From UBA1424 sp041654095 (GTDB lineage: Bacteria; Bacillota_I; Bacilli_A; RFN20; CAG-826), in NCBI GenBank assembly GCA_041654095.1, contig JBAZED010000005.1, positions 8,605-72,604 of the forward strand: DNA of 64,000 nt, in the 5' to 3' direction. How positions within the stretch are numbered: position 1 is the first letter of the stretch; each line of letters opens with the position of its first letter. A model generated the notes under the pieces. The model did no database searches, was not told the DNA's origin, and saw only the letters and a list, made by a program, of their open reading frames with translations. Shown here piece by piece: positions 8,461-15,487 of this stretch. Position numbers and translations under genes: made by a program.

Positions 8461-8619
8461 AATTTGAGTATTTTTGAGGTGTCGGGACATCTCAAACGCC
8501 AAGACCTCTATTGTATATAAGTCGATAATGGCGGAAAGGCACATTTTCTCGAATTTCGCGATGAATTGAGTGACGCCGCTTCCTAATGTCCGATAAGATT
8601 TTTCGATTTTGAAATCTCG
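8461..8619 (-). pseudogene. IS3-family transposase (OrfB) fragment
   Basis: In one minus-strand frame the peptide LGSGVTQFIAKFEKMCLSAI followed by IDLYTIEVLAFEMSRH matches the first part of the IS3/IS150 integrase core, normally LGTDVTQF...KLYLSPIIDLYNREI. The first catalytic Asp (TDVTQF) is replaced by Gly and the rest of the DDE core is absent, so it is inactive. It merges directly into the conserved leader of the small ORF at 8426. Confidence 0.6.
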
Positions 8620-8674
8620 GGATGGCCTTTGAAAATCCAAAACCAGCAAAATAAAATTGACACTCAAAAACATA

Positions 8675-8692
8675 TATGTTAACGTTAACATA
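8675..8692. promoter_or_regulatory. Perfect 18-bp palindrome, possible operator
   Basis: TATGTTAACGTTAACATA reads the same on both strands. A plus-strand TTGACA lies just upstream (8657-8662), so the palindrome would fall between or over the -35 and -10 elements of a promoter reading towards the surface protein at 8873. The -10 itself is poor. Confidence 0.4.
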
Positions 8693-8872
8693 GAAAATAA
8701 TGAATGCAAAATCGGATAATTGCCACTTTTCTGGGCCGCGCCAACAAATATTGGCATTGTACGATTGACTTGACAAAATATGTCCAAAAAGGAAAAAGAT
8801 TGCGCTTAGCGACTTGGCGGACAACGGCATCGGCAAATTAGCCTGATATAGCCGCAGAAAGGGACTACCAGT

Positions 8873-10426
8873 ATGCAAACACGAACCACAATTCAGAAGA
8901 ACCATTTTCTTCATTTAGGCTTAGCTTTTTCACTCGGTCTTGTCCTTGCCGTTGGCATTACCTTAGAGAAAGCCATCATCGAAGTGAAAGCCGAGCCCGG
9001 CAATCACACCGTCATGCTTATTGGCGGTGGGACCTTTGGGACGAGTCGGGAAACCGCAACCTCCCACAGTTGGAATTGGGATACAGACAGGTATCAGCTG
9101 GCTTATGACTCAACGGAAGAAGCCGGTGATATTTATATGGTCGAGCTTTATTTTGCCGAAGGGGCTAGTTTTAAGGTTGTCGACTACGACAAATATGTTA
9201 GCGGAAATAACTGGTTTGGTGGGATTAGCGGGATTGACTACTCTCCAGAAAACGGTTATTTTGAGACCAATGGCAGTAATGACGTCATCGTAAAAGTATC
9301 CGCGATTTATAACGTTTATTTCCATGAAGGATATAATGATATGTCGTATTCGATCAAGCCACTAGTAAGCCAGATCTACTCCTGGTTCGTCGCTGGCTCT
9401 TTGGCGAACGATGATTATATGCCTTCCAGTTCATATTCCTGGGTGTCGACTAACCCTGATGCCAATACGTCGTTATCGACGGCCGATGCGGGAGTCACAT
9501 ATACCAAGCAAATTTCCGTTTCCGCCGGCGACGAATTCAAAATCGCCAAAAATAGCAACTCAGGATGGAACAAGCCTTTGTACGGCTATTCAAACGTCAC
9601 CGCCGTCCTTGACAGCACTGGAGCAGCGGTAGGCACAAAGTCTGATTACCTGGTATTATCGGGAAGCGACAATAATATCGGCATCATCAAACCTGGCACG
9701 GTATTAATTACCCTAACCGCCGCGACCGGAAATTTTGTCCTGAAGTGGCTTTCTGAAGGTGCGCCTTTGCCCAATACGTACGGTGTCGTCGGCAACGTCA
9801 TCGGATCTTTCTATAACAACTTTGAAGGAAACACGGTGGCTCTTGCGGAAACAGGCAGCGGGACTAAGATTTATCAAGGGTTGATTGCCGCCGTAAGTGG
9901 CGAAGTCATCTGCATCCGGGAAAACAATTCTTGGGTCCATACATATCGTTATGATGCCTTAAGTTCGACAACCGGGCTTTCCGATGCCTCAGACGATGAC
10001 CACAATATCGTCATCAATGCGGCCGGATTCTATCTCATCTCGCTCGATATGACGCTATCTAGCGAGCAGCTTTCTATTACCACGACCACTGCCGCCGAAG
10101 CGCCATTTATCGAACTGATGGAGCAGATCGATACTTGCGAATACTACTCCAAAGGAAGCGAGCTAGCAACGCTTGCCGGATTGATATCCGGGTTTGATTC
10201 CTCACAAACAATCACTGAAAAAAGCGCGGCCGCCAATAGCGTGACGGTCGCAGCCAAAATAGCCTATATGGAAGCGCTGATCGAATCGCCTTTAGGAATG
10301 GGACGCCCGAGCGTATTCACCAATAAGTCGGAAATATTGCTTACTTTCTCTGCGGTTATATTGGGTTTCGTGCTCACATCCGGGATATTCTTTTTAAGTA
10401 TTAAAAGGAAAAAACCAACCCATTAA
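8873..10426 (+). CDS. Large surface protein with signal peptide and C-terminal membrane anchor
   Basis: The 517-residue protein has a signal peptide (about 1-41, hydrophobic core LGLAFSLGLVLAVGITL) and ends with a membrane segment (about 484-508) followed by KRKKPTH, so it is held on the outside of the membrane; no LPxTG motif is present. The exterior holds three or four beta-rich repeats with conserved Trp, Tyr and Gly (for example VMLIGGGTFGTS, YSWFVAGSLAND and YGVVGNVIGSFYNN starts), resembling tandem carbohydrate-binding modules of the starch-binding type. The ATG at 8873 has AAAGGGA about 8 bases upstream. It stands alone on the plus strand. Glycan binding is an inference from shape, not from a recognised family. 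Confidence 0.65.
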   Translation: MQTRTTIQKNHFLHLGLAFSLGLVLAVGITLEKAIIEVKAEPGNHTVMLIGGGTFGTSRETATSHSWNWDTDRYQLAYDSTEEAGDIYMVELYFAEGASFKVVDYDKYVSGNNWFGGISGIDYSPENGYFETNGSNDVIVKVSAIYNVYFHEGYNDMSYSIKPLVSQIYSWFVAGSLANDDYMPSSSYSWVSTNPDANTSLSTADAGVTYTKQISVSAGDEFKIAKNSNSGWNKPLYGYSNVTAVLDSTGAAVGTKSDYLVLSGSDNNIGIIKPGTVLITLTAATGNFVLKWLSEGAPLPNTYGVVGNVIGSFYNNFEGNTVALAETGSGTKIYQGLIAAVSGEVICIRENNSWVHTYRYDALSSTTGLSDASDDDHNIVINAAGFYLISLDMTLSSEQLSITTTTAAEAPFIELMEQIDTCEYYSKGSELATLAGLISGFDSSQTITEKSAAANSVTVAAKIAYMEALIESPLGMGRPSVFTNKSEILLTFSAVILGFVLTSGIFFLSIKRKKPTH

Positions 10427-10508
10427 CTGATTGGACTGGCTAAATTGTCAATAATCAGCGGAGGAGTCACAAAGCGTCTCCGACTTCAAACGTTGTCGAA
10501 GAAACGCA

Positions 10509-10676
10509 CTATTTAGGAGCGGCGACAAACAACGGCTTTGCGGTCGCCGGTATCGCGTGTGGAACCAAAGTTGCTAACTCATCAACTTTCAATATCGAAT
10601 TCTTCTCAATCACCATCGTCTGGTCTTTTAGGTACTCTTTGACCGTTCGAGGTTTCTTGTCCATGGTTAGTTTCAT
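10509..10676 (-). CDS. Possible 55-residue protein of unknown function
   Basis: The frame starts MKLTMDKKPRTVKEYLKDQT and ends in APK. It has a good ribosome site (AGGGGG) that is at the same time the 3' arm of the tRNA-Ala terminator, so any translation would need readthrough or another promoter. The sequence is protein-like, with a helical N-terminus and a Pro/Ala-rich end, but resembles nothing known. It could be a decayed gene. Confidence 0.3.
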   Translation of the reverse strand: MKLTMDKKPRTVKEYLKDQTMVIEKNSILKVDELATLVPHAIPATAKPLFVAAPK

Positions 10677-10678
10677 AA

Positions 10679-10727
10679 GAAAAACCCCCTTTTATTGTAA
10701 CCGGATTTCGGTCCAATAAACGGGGGT
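10679..10727 (-). terminator. Rho-independent terminator of tRNA-Ala
   Basis: Minus-strand hairpin: ACCCCCGTTTATTG pairs with CAATAAAAGGGGGT around an inner GACCG/CGGTT stem, followed by TTTTTC. It lies 13 bases past the tRNA 3' end. Confidence 0.8.
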
Positions 10728-10740
10728 AATTTCATTTGTT

Positions 10741-10816
10741 TGGTGGAGCTGACGGGGATCGAACCCGCTACCTCGTCGTTGCGAACGACGCGCTCTCCCA
10801 GATGAGCTACAACCCC
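10741..10816 (-). tRNA. tRNA-Ala (anticodon CGC)
   Basis: The 76-base minus-strand sequence folds as a standard cloverleaf. The acceptor stem GGGGUUG/CAGCUCC contains the G3-U70 pair that identifies alanine tRNAs, the anticodon loop is UUCGCAA, the T loop is UUCGAUC, and the 3' CCA is encoded. It reads GCG codons. A terminator follows directly, so it is a single-gene transcript. Confidence 0.95.
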
Positions 10817-10864
10817 AAATGCCCAATTAGTATATATTTATTCGTGCCTCTTTTCAAGAGACAA

Positions 10865-11749
10865 TCAAATCGTGCAGATGAACGTCCCTTCTTCGTCGAA
10901 ACACTCTTCTTCAAAGTCGGTGATAATGGCGCCTGTTTCCTCTTCGGTCAGGTCCTCATTGATCAGGCTTTCGGTCAAATCGAGGAATTCCAAACTGACG
11001 AAATAGGTCGTGTCCGCCATTTTATACTGAAAAACTTTACCATCGAGCGATAGCCAACTAAAGACCCAAGAAAATCCGGGATTGAGCCCCGCGCCGCCAC
11101 CGACTAGATAACCGCTGATGCCAAGAGTTGAATAATTGCCGGCGGTATATAGGTATGTAAAACCGGGCGATATGGCGCTGGTCGCAAACATATAGGAAGC
11201 GATGATGATCAGCGTCTGGCCGATGCCGATGACCCCGCCCATCACGCGCAGTTTCTTTTTGCGAACCCGAGCGGGTATGATCAAGCGAACGAGAGGCCAC
11301 AATAGCACCGACACAATCCACGAGACGACGTGGACGACGAGGACGATGGCAAACCAAGCCACCGCTTTCGCGATATTAAGCGCCAATTCAGCGCTGAACT
11401 CCGCTGTAAACTTCGCGCGATTTGTCGTCAAGCGGCCGAGGACGACAATCAACTCGGTGAAAGAATTGACGGTGACGGTATATGTGCCGCCGTAGTCGAT
11501 TTCTGGCTGATAGCCAATCAGCGCGAAGAATTCTTCACCCGCCAACCACTGGGCGAGAGGTTTGACAGCGAAAAGCGCTGCTCCTCCCAGCAATAAAAGA
11601 ACGAAAATCAACCGCCATAAGGCGTGCCAGCCTTTTTTGGCGAGACCGATTAAAAACGAGAAAATGATCAAGCCGATAATAATGCCATCAACCAAAAACG
11701 GTAAGCTGAGAATATTAACGATAATAATTGCGATTTGTTCGGCAGTCAT
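10865..11749 (-). CDS. CvpA-like integral membrane protein
   Basis: The 294-residue protein has four or five membrane segments. The first two (about 3-33 and 43-63) with GLIIFSFLIGLAKKGWHALW between them resemble the start of the CvpA (colicin V production) family, where a short loop with Lys-Gly-Trp/Phe follows the first helix. Two more segments near 127-160 and 175-200 follow. An acidic C-terminal tail (from about 265) ends EEGTFICTI. It is a single gene between tRNA-Ala and a divergent polymerase gene. CvpA-type proteins have no settled biochemical role; envelope-related functions have been suggested. The family call is moderate. Confidence 0.5.
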   Translation of the reverse strand: MTAEQIAIIIVNILSLPFLVDGIIIGLIIFSFLIGLAKKGWHALWRLIFVLLLLGGAALFAVKPLAQWLAGEEFFALIGYQPEIDYGGTYTVTVNSFTELIVVLGRLTTNRAKFTAEFSAELALNIAKAVAWFAIVLVVHVVSWIVSVLLWPLVRLIIPARVRKKKLRVMGGVIGIGQTLIIIASYMFATSAISPGFTYLYTAGNYSTLGISGYLVGGGAGLNPGFSWVFSWLSLDGKVFQYKMADTTYFVSLEFLDLTESLINEDLTEEETGAIITDFEEECFDEEGTFICTI

Positions 11750-11902
11750 GTTTTTATCTTACGCTTGTTTTACAAAGCAAAGAATCCATCAATCAATTTT
11801 CTAGAAATATTATACTACAAACCACACCCATAATTCTTTAGCTAAATAAAAAAATCAAAAGGCTCAATTTTGTCAAGACTGATAATGAAAAATTTTCTGT
11901 TT

Positions 11903-11908
11903 TATAAT
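11903..11908 (+). promoter_or_regulatory. Probable -10 element for uvrX-yolD
   Basis: A perfect TATAAT lies 18 bases before the ATG at 11927, leaving a very short leader. I see neither a good -35 nor a Bacillus-type LexA box (CGAAC...GTTCG) in the 170-base intergenic region. Confidence 0.35.
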
Positions 11909-11926
11909 TATCGTGCGAGCTAAAAA

Positions 11927-13171
11927 ATGAAACCCATCGTCGTCGCTATCGATTTAAAAGCTTTCTACTCTTTCGTCGAGTGTCTCGATCGCCATCTCGA
12001 CCCTTTTTCGACTCCGCTCGTCGTCTGCGATGCCGAACGAGGACCGAGAACAATCGTCCTTTCAGTCACTCCTTTCTTAAAGGCTCTAGGCGTCCCTTCT
12101 CGTCTTCGCAAACGCGATTTGCCCAAGCGCGATGACATTATCTATGCCGTCCCCCGCATGGCGAGATATATTGAAATGTCCGCAAAAGTCGTCTCGATCA
12201 TGCTGGATTTTATCGGCGAGGACGACCTCCACGTCTATTCGATCGACGAGGCGTTTTTAAATCTTGCGCCCTATTTAAAACTTTATAAATCGACCCCGCG
12301 CCAACTCGTGCGCAAAATACTCGACAAAATAAGGCAGGAGACCGGCCTGTTCGCCACCGCTGGCATCAGCGAAAACCTCTTCCTCGCCAAATCGGCCCTG
12401 GAGTTTGAAGGCAAAAAGGCGAAAGATGGAATCGGCGAATGGCAAAAGGGAGACGTGAAAACGAAACTGTGGCCCGTTTCGCCACTATCCGAAATGTGGG
12501 GCATCTCCAGCCATCTCGAAAAAAGACTTAATGAAATCGGCATCGAGACAATCGGCGAACTCGCAAACGCCCCCGAAGAATTGCTCATCAAATATTTCGG
12601 CGTCATCGGCAAAGATCTTCGCGACCACGCCAACGGCATCGATGATTCCAACATCCGCGAAAAATATATTCCCAAAGAGACGTCGCTGTCAAATGGCCAA
12701 TCCCTTTTTCGCAATTATTCAAAAAAGGAAATGCCAACCATTATCCGCGAGATGAGCGACGATCTGGCTCTGCGCTTGAGGCTCGAAGGCAAGAAGACGG
12801 CCCTCGTCGCTCTGATGATCGGCTACTCGTACGAATTAGGCGGCGGTTTCTCGCGGCAATTGACCTTGGTAAAATCGACCAGTGAAAACGATTTGATCTA
12901 CGATGGCTTGATGACGCTCTTCCGCAGGTTTTGTGAAGATAAGCCCATCCGCCGCGTCGATATTGCTTTCGGAAAACTGACTTTCGACAATTTTGAACAG
13001 CTCGATTTATTTGTCGATCCCAATAAACAAATCAATAAAAAAGCACTTCGCAAAGCGCTGGATGAAGTCGTCCTTAGATTCGGCAAAGACGCCGTCTTAA
13101 GAGGCAGCGCCCTCCTTGAGGAATCGAATGTCATCAAACGCCACGCGCAGATCGGAGGGCATCGCAAATGA
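11927..13171 (+). CDS. uvrX: Y-family translesion DNA polymerase (UvrX/YqjW type)
   Basis: The 414-residue protein is an error-prone polymerase of the UmuC/DinB superfamily that copies past damaged bases. Motif I is DLKAFYSFVE (Asp 9, usually D-x-x-S/A-F-Y-A-S-V-E), and the second metal site is YSIDEAFLN (about residues 106-114). A helix-hairpin-helix region follows near 187-225 (SEMWGISSHLEKRLNEIGIE), then the little-finger domain. The clear association with YolD directly downstream, overlapping by 4 bases (ATGA), is the Bacillus UvrX/YqjW arrangement, often carried by phages and plasmids, though here no phage genes are nearby. Expression may be damage-induced, but no LexA box is apparent. 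Confidence 0.85.
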   Translation: MKPIVVAIDLKAFYSFVECLDRHLDPFSTPLVVCDAERGPRTIVLSVTPFLKALGVPSRLRKRDLPKRDDIIYAVPRMARYIEMSAKVVSIMLDFIGEDDLHVYSIDEAFLNLAPYLKLYKSTPRQLVRKILDKIRQETGLFATAGISENLFLAKSALEFEGKKAKDGIGEWQKGDVKTKLWPVSPLSEMWGISSHLEKRLNEIGIETIGELANAPEELLIKYFGVIGKDLRDHANGIDDSNIREKYIPKETSLSNGQSLFRNYSKKEMPTIIREMSDDLALRLRLEGKKTALVALMIGYSYELGGGFSRQLTLVKSTSENDLIYDGLMTLFRRFCEDKPIRRVDIAFGKLTFDNFEQLDLFVDPNKQINKKALRKALDEVVLRFGKDAVLRGSALLEESNVIKRHAQIGGHRK

Positions 13172-13488
13172 GCGGCCGCGGCATGAAGAAATGGCGCCCC
13201 TTTTCTTCGCTCGAGGAGCAAAAGCCCTCACTCCAAGAGATGAAATATCAAAAAGGCAAGTGCCCAAAGCCAAAGATCAGCTCTGATCAAGCCGAGAAAA
13301 TCGACGGTTATCTTCGCGACTGCAAAAATAATGTTTTCCTCATAACGTATTATGACGATGGGTACGTTCTATCGCGCGAAGAGACGATAAAGAAGGTCGA
13401 TTGTCAAGCCTGTCTAATCAAGACCTCGACAGCGACAATTTCATTTTCGAATCTAATCGATTTAGAAATAATCAAAATAATTCAATAA
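13168..13488 (+). CDS. yolD: YolD-like protein, partner of the Y-family polymerase
   Basis: The 106-residue protein carries the YolD N-terminal signature RGMKKWRPFSSLEEQ (family form R-G-x-x-K-W-x-P-F-x-x-L-P-E-Q). The C-terminal half is a beta-rich SH3-like region with conserved ITYYDDGYV. YolD proteins accompany UvrX/YqjW-type polymerases and have been compared with UmuD as accessory factors. The start codon overlaps the polymerase stop by 4 bases, so the two are translated together. Confidence 0.8.
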   Translation: MSGRGMKKWRPFSSLEEQKPSLQEMKYQKGKCPKPKISSDQAEKIDGYLRDCKNNVFLITYYDDGYVLSREETIKKVDCQACLIKTSTATISFSNLIDLEIIKIIQ

Positions 13489-13515
13489 ACCGCTCGTTTA
13501 ATTAATTAATATTAT

Positions 13516-13590
13516 GTAGTCATCCCCCGTGACTACGCCTCTAGAAGGGCTCGGTTGCCCCCAAACAATACAATTGTTCTGAGCCCTTCT
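13516..13590 (+). ncRNA. Candidate structured RNA leader before the sigma factor gene
   Basis: Two consecutive hairpins occur: GTAGTCA-TCCCCCG-TGACTAC (13516-13536) and AGAAGGGCTC (13543-13552) with GAGCCCTTCT (13581-13590) around a 28-base loop that itself contains the palindrome ACAATTGT. The CCCCC loop of the first could pair with GGG in the second stem. No uridine run follows, so it is not a plain terminator for yolD. I do not recognise a known riboswitch. Confidence 0.35.
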
Positions 13591-13648
13591 TCCTTCATTG
13601 AATAAAACTGTCAGCCAGTTTACAATTCATAGCGAGGGTAAAAGATAA

Positions 13649-14188
13649 ATGGCCAGCGAACTAGAACGGGCAATGGTCGGTTTGCAAAATGGGGATGTCC
13701 ATCAATTGGAAATCGTCTACAAACTAACATCGAAGGGCGTTTTCACCTTCGTGTTGCCCATCGTCAAGGCTTACGATATAGCCGAAGACGTCATGCAGAG
13801 CACCTATGTTCGGGCTTATGAAAACATCGCTTCCTACACTCTGGGGACCAATCCACGAAATTGGTTGTTGACAATCGCCAAGAACCTAGCGCTCGGCGAA
13901 GTAAAAAAAAGAAATCGCGAACCAAATTATGACTTCAGCGATGAAAATGTTTCGACTGAAGGCGTCTATGATTTAAATCCGAACCTCGACACGCCGACCA
14001 TCGACTTAGCAAATCGCGTTCTTAATGAAAGCGAGATGAATATTGTTCTTCTATATGCCATTGGGGGCTATAAACATCGGGAGATTGCTGAAATACTCAA
14101 TCTTCCTCTAGGAACCGTGACCAGCAAATACAATGCGGCCCTGAAGAAGATAAGAATCGCTTACGAGAGAGAAAATGAAAAAAAGTAA
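13649..14188 (+). CDS. ECF-type RNA polymerase sigma factor
   Basis: The 179-residue protein contains region 2 (about 35-62, YDIAEDVMQSTYVRAYENI) and region 4 with a helix-turn-helix (about 128-172, HREIAEILNLPLGTVTSKYN), with no region 3, as in extracytoplasmic-function sigma factors. It would redirect RNA polymerase in response to an envelope signal. The downstream gene overlaps it by 14 bases and encodes a membrane protein with the layout of an anti-sigma factor. ECF sigma factors usually activate their own operon; the promoter may lie downstream of the structured region at 13516-13590. Confidence 0.85.
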   Translation: MASELERAMVGLQNGDVHQLEIVYKLTSKGVFTFVLPIVKAYDIAEDVMQSTYVRAYENIASYTLGTNPRNWLLTIAKNLALGEVKKRNREPNYDFSDENVSTEGVYDLNPNLDTPTIDLANRVLNESEMNIVLLYAIGGYKHREIAEILNLPLGTVTSKYNAALKKIRIAYERENEKK

Positions 14189-15425
14189 GAACGAAATCTT
14201 AAAGAGGCTTCGCCAAGAAGGCGGCCTGATGACCCCTGATGTTTTGGACAACATCTACAAGGCAATCGGCGTCGAGCCAACCCTCATCGGCGAAAAAGAA
14301 AAAGTCATCGAAAAGCGCATCCGCGCCGAGGCCGATCTTTTCGTTTCACAGCAAAAAGCTCTAGTTTATGCCACAAATGAGAAGCCTCGCCTCTCTTTGC
14401 GCGCCCTCTTCCAAAAGCCGCGCTTTGTCACGGTGATGGCCACTGCCATGGCGGCCGTCGTCATTTTCGTGACGCTCGTGACCTTGGGCATCAACGGTCT
14501 CTTGACAATTGATACGACCGGCAGCACGAACACCAGTTCCTCGCCCGACACCTCTCATATCGTTCCAACGCCCATCAAAAACGATCAGCAAGTCTTTTCG
14601 GTTGGAGCCCTGACTTCCAACGTGCTCTTCGAATATGTCGAGCCGGTTGACGGCGGCGGCGAATTCCGCGCGCTGCTAGCAACCAGCGATAGCGACGTGA
14701 TCGTTCCTAAGCTTTCTCCGTATTTAGAAATGGTCGAGCAATTGATCTCTTCAAATGGCGAATTCGAGGTCTATGCCGAAGAATCGGACCGACCTGAATT
14801 TGAGATCAAGGAAACCATCGTCGCTTACGACGCCTTGCGCGTAAGCATGAACTATGTCATGTACTATAAAGTTGAAAACTTGCATGAAGAAGGTGAGGAA
14901 TCCACTTACTACTTCACCGGCATCATCATCTATGGCGATGATGCGAGCGAGTATGAAATCGAAGGCCGGCGTGTCATGGAAGAGGATGAGGCTAAAGTTA
15001 CGATGCAAATTCGCTATAGCGAAAGCGACTGCATCTGGTCGGAATACAAACGGGACGGCGACGATCTAAAATACCGTTTCCAAGTCTACGCCGAAAACAT
15101 TTTAGTCAGCGACTCGAAATTGAAAATTGTCAACACCGAAACCAAGACCAAACTCACCATCGATTTCGAATCCGATAACGACTCTTACAATTTCAAAATG
15201 GAATACGCTGATGAGAACCCCCTGTTATGCACCGTTGACTACAATATAAAACTCGACGGAGAAAACAAACCGCGCAAGGGCACAATCGACATTTTGATTG
15301 TCGTCGACGAAGAAACCGGGTTGTCGAGTTACGCGATGACGATCAAGCCTAAAGACGGTCAGCAAGAAGAACATAGCGAAACCCGCGGACACGGCCAAGG
15401 CAACGGCCAAGGAAACAATCATTAA
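14175..15425 (+). CDS. Membrane-bound anti-sigma factor-like protein with large external domain
   Basis: The 416-residue protein has a cytoplasmic N-terminal part of about 78 residues, one membrane helix (about 79-101, VTVMATAMAAVVIFVTLVTL), then an external domain of roughly 310 residues, acidic and beta-rich, ending in a Gly/His/Gln/Asn tail (RGHGQGNGQGNNH). Overlap by 14 bases with the sigma gene shows co-translation. The N-terminal part would bind the sigma factor and the external part sense a signal. No zinc-binding HxxxCxxC motif of ZAS anti-sigma factors is visible, so the sigma-binding mode is uncertain. The His/Gly tail could bind metal, which is speculation. Confidence 0.65.
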   Translation: MKKSKNEILKRLRQEGGLMTPDVLDNIYKAIGVEPTLIGEKEKVIEKRIRAEADLFVSQQKALVYATNEKPRLSLRALFQKPRFVTVMATAMAAVVIFVTLVTLGINGLLTIDTTGSTNTSSSPDTSHIVPTPIKNDQQVFSVGALTSNVLFEYVEPVDGGGEFRALLATSDSDVIVPKLSPYLEMVEQLISSNGEFEVYAEESDRPEFEIKETIVAYDALRVSMNYVMYYKVENLHEEGEESTYYFTGIIIYGDDASEYEIEGRRVMEEDEAKVTMQIRYSESDCIWSEYKRDGDDLKYRFQVYAENILVSDSKLKIVNTETKTKLTIDFESDNDSYNFKMEYADENPLLCTVDYNIKLDGENKPRKGTIDILIVVDEETGLSSYAMTIKPKDGQQEEHSETRGHGQGNGQGNNH

Positions 15426-15440
15426 TTCACATGGAAAAGA

Positions 15441-15471
15441 AAACTCGCGAAATTGAAGTCGCGAGTTTTTT
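15441..15471. terminator. Bidirectional Rho-independent terminator
   Basis: AAACTCGCGA (15441-15450) pairs with TCGCGAGTTT (15459-15468) around an 8-base loop; U-runs follow on both strands. It separates the convergent anti-sigma and aminopeptidase genes. Confidence 0.85.
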
Positions 15472-15487
15472 GTTGCTCTTTCTAATT

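Noticed and set aside
10445..10485. CGGAGGAG...GTCTCCG as a terminator of the surface protein at 8873
   Set aside because: The arms pair imperfectly and no U-run follows, so I did not list it.
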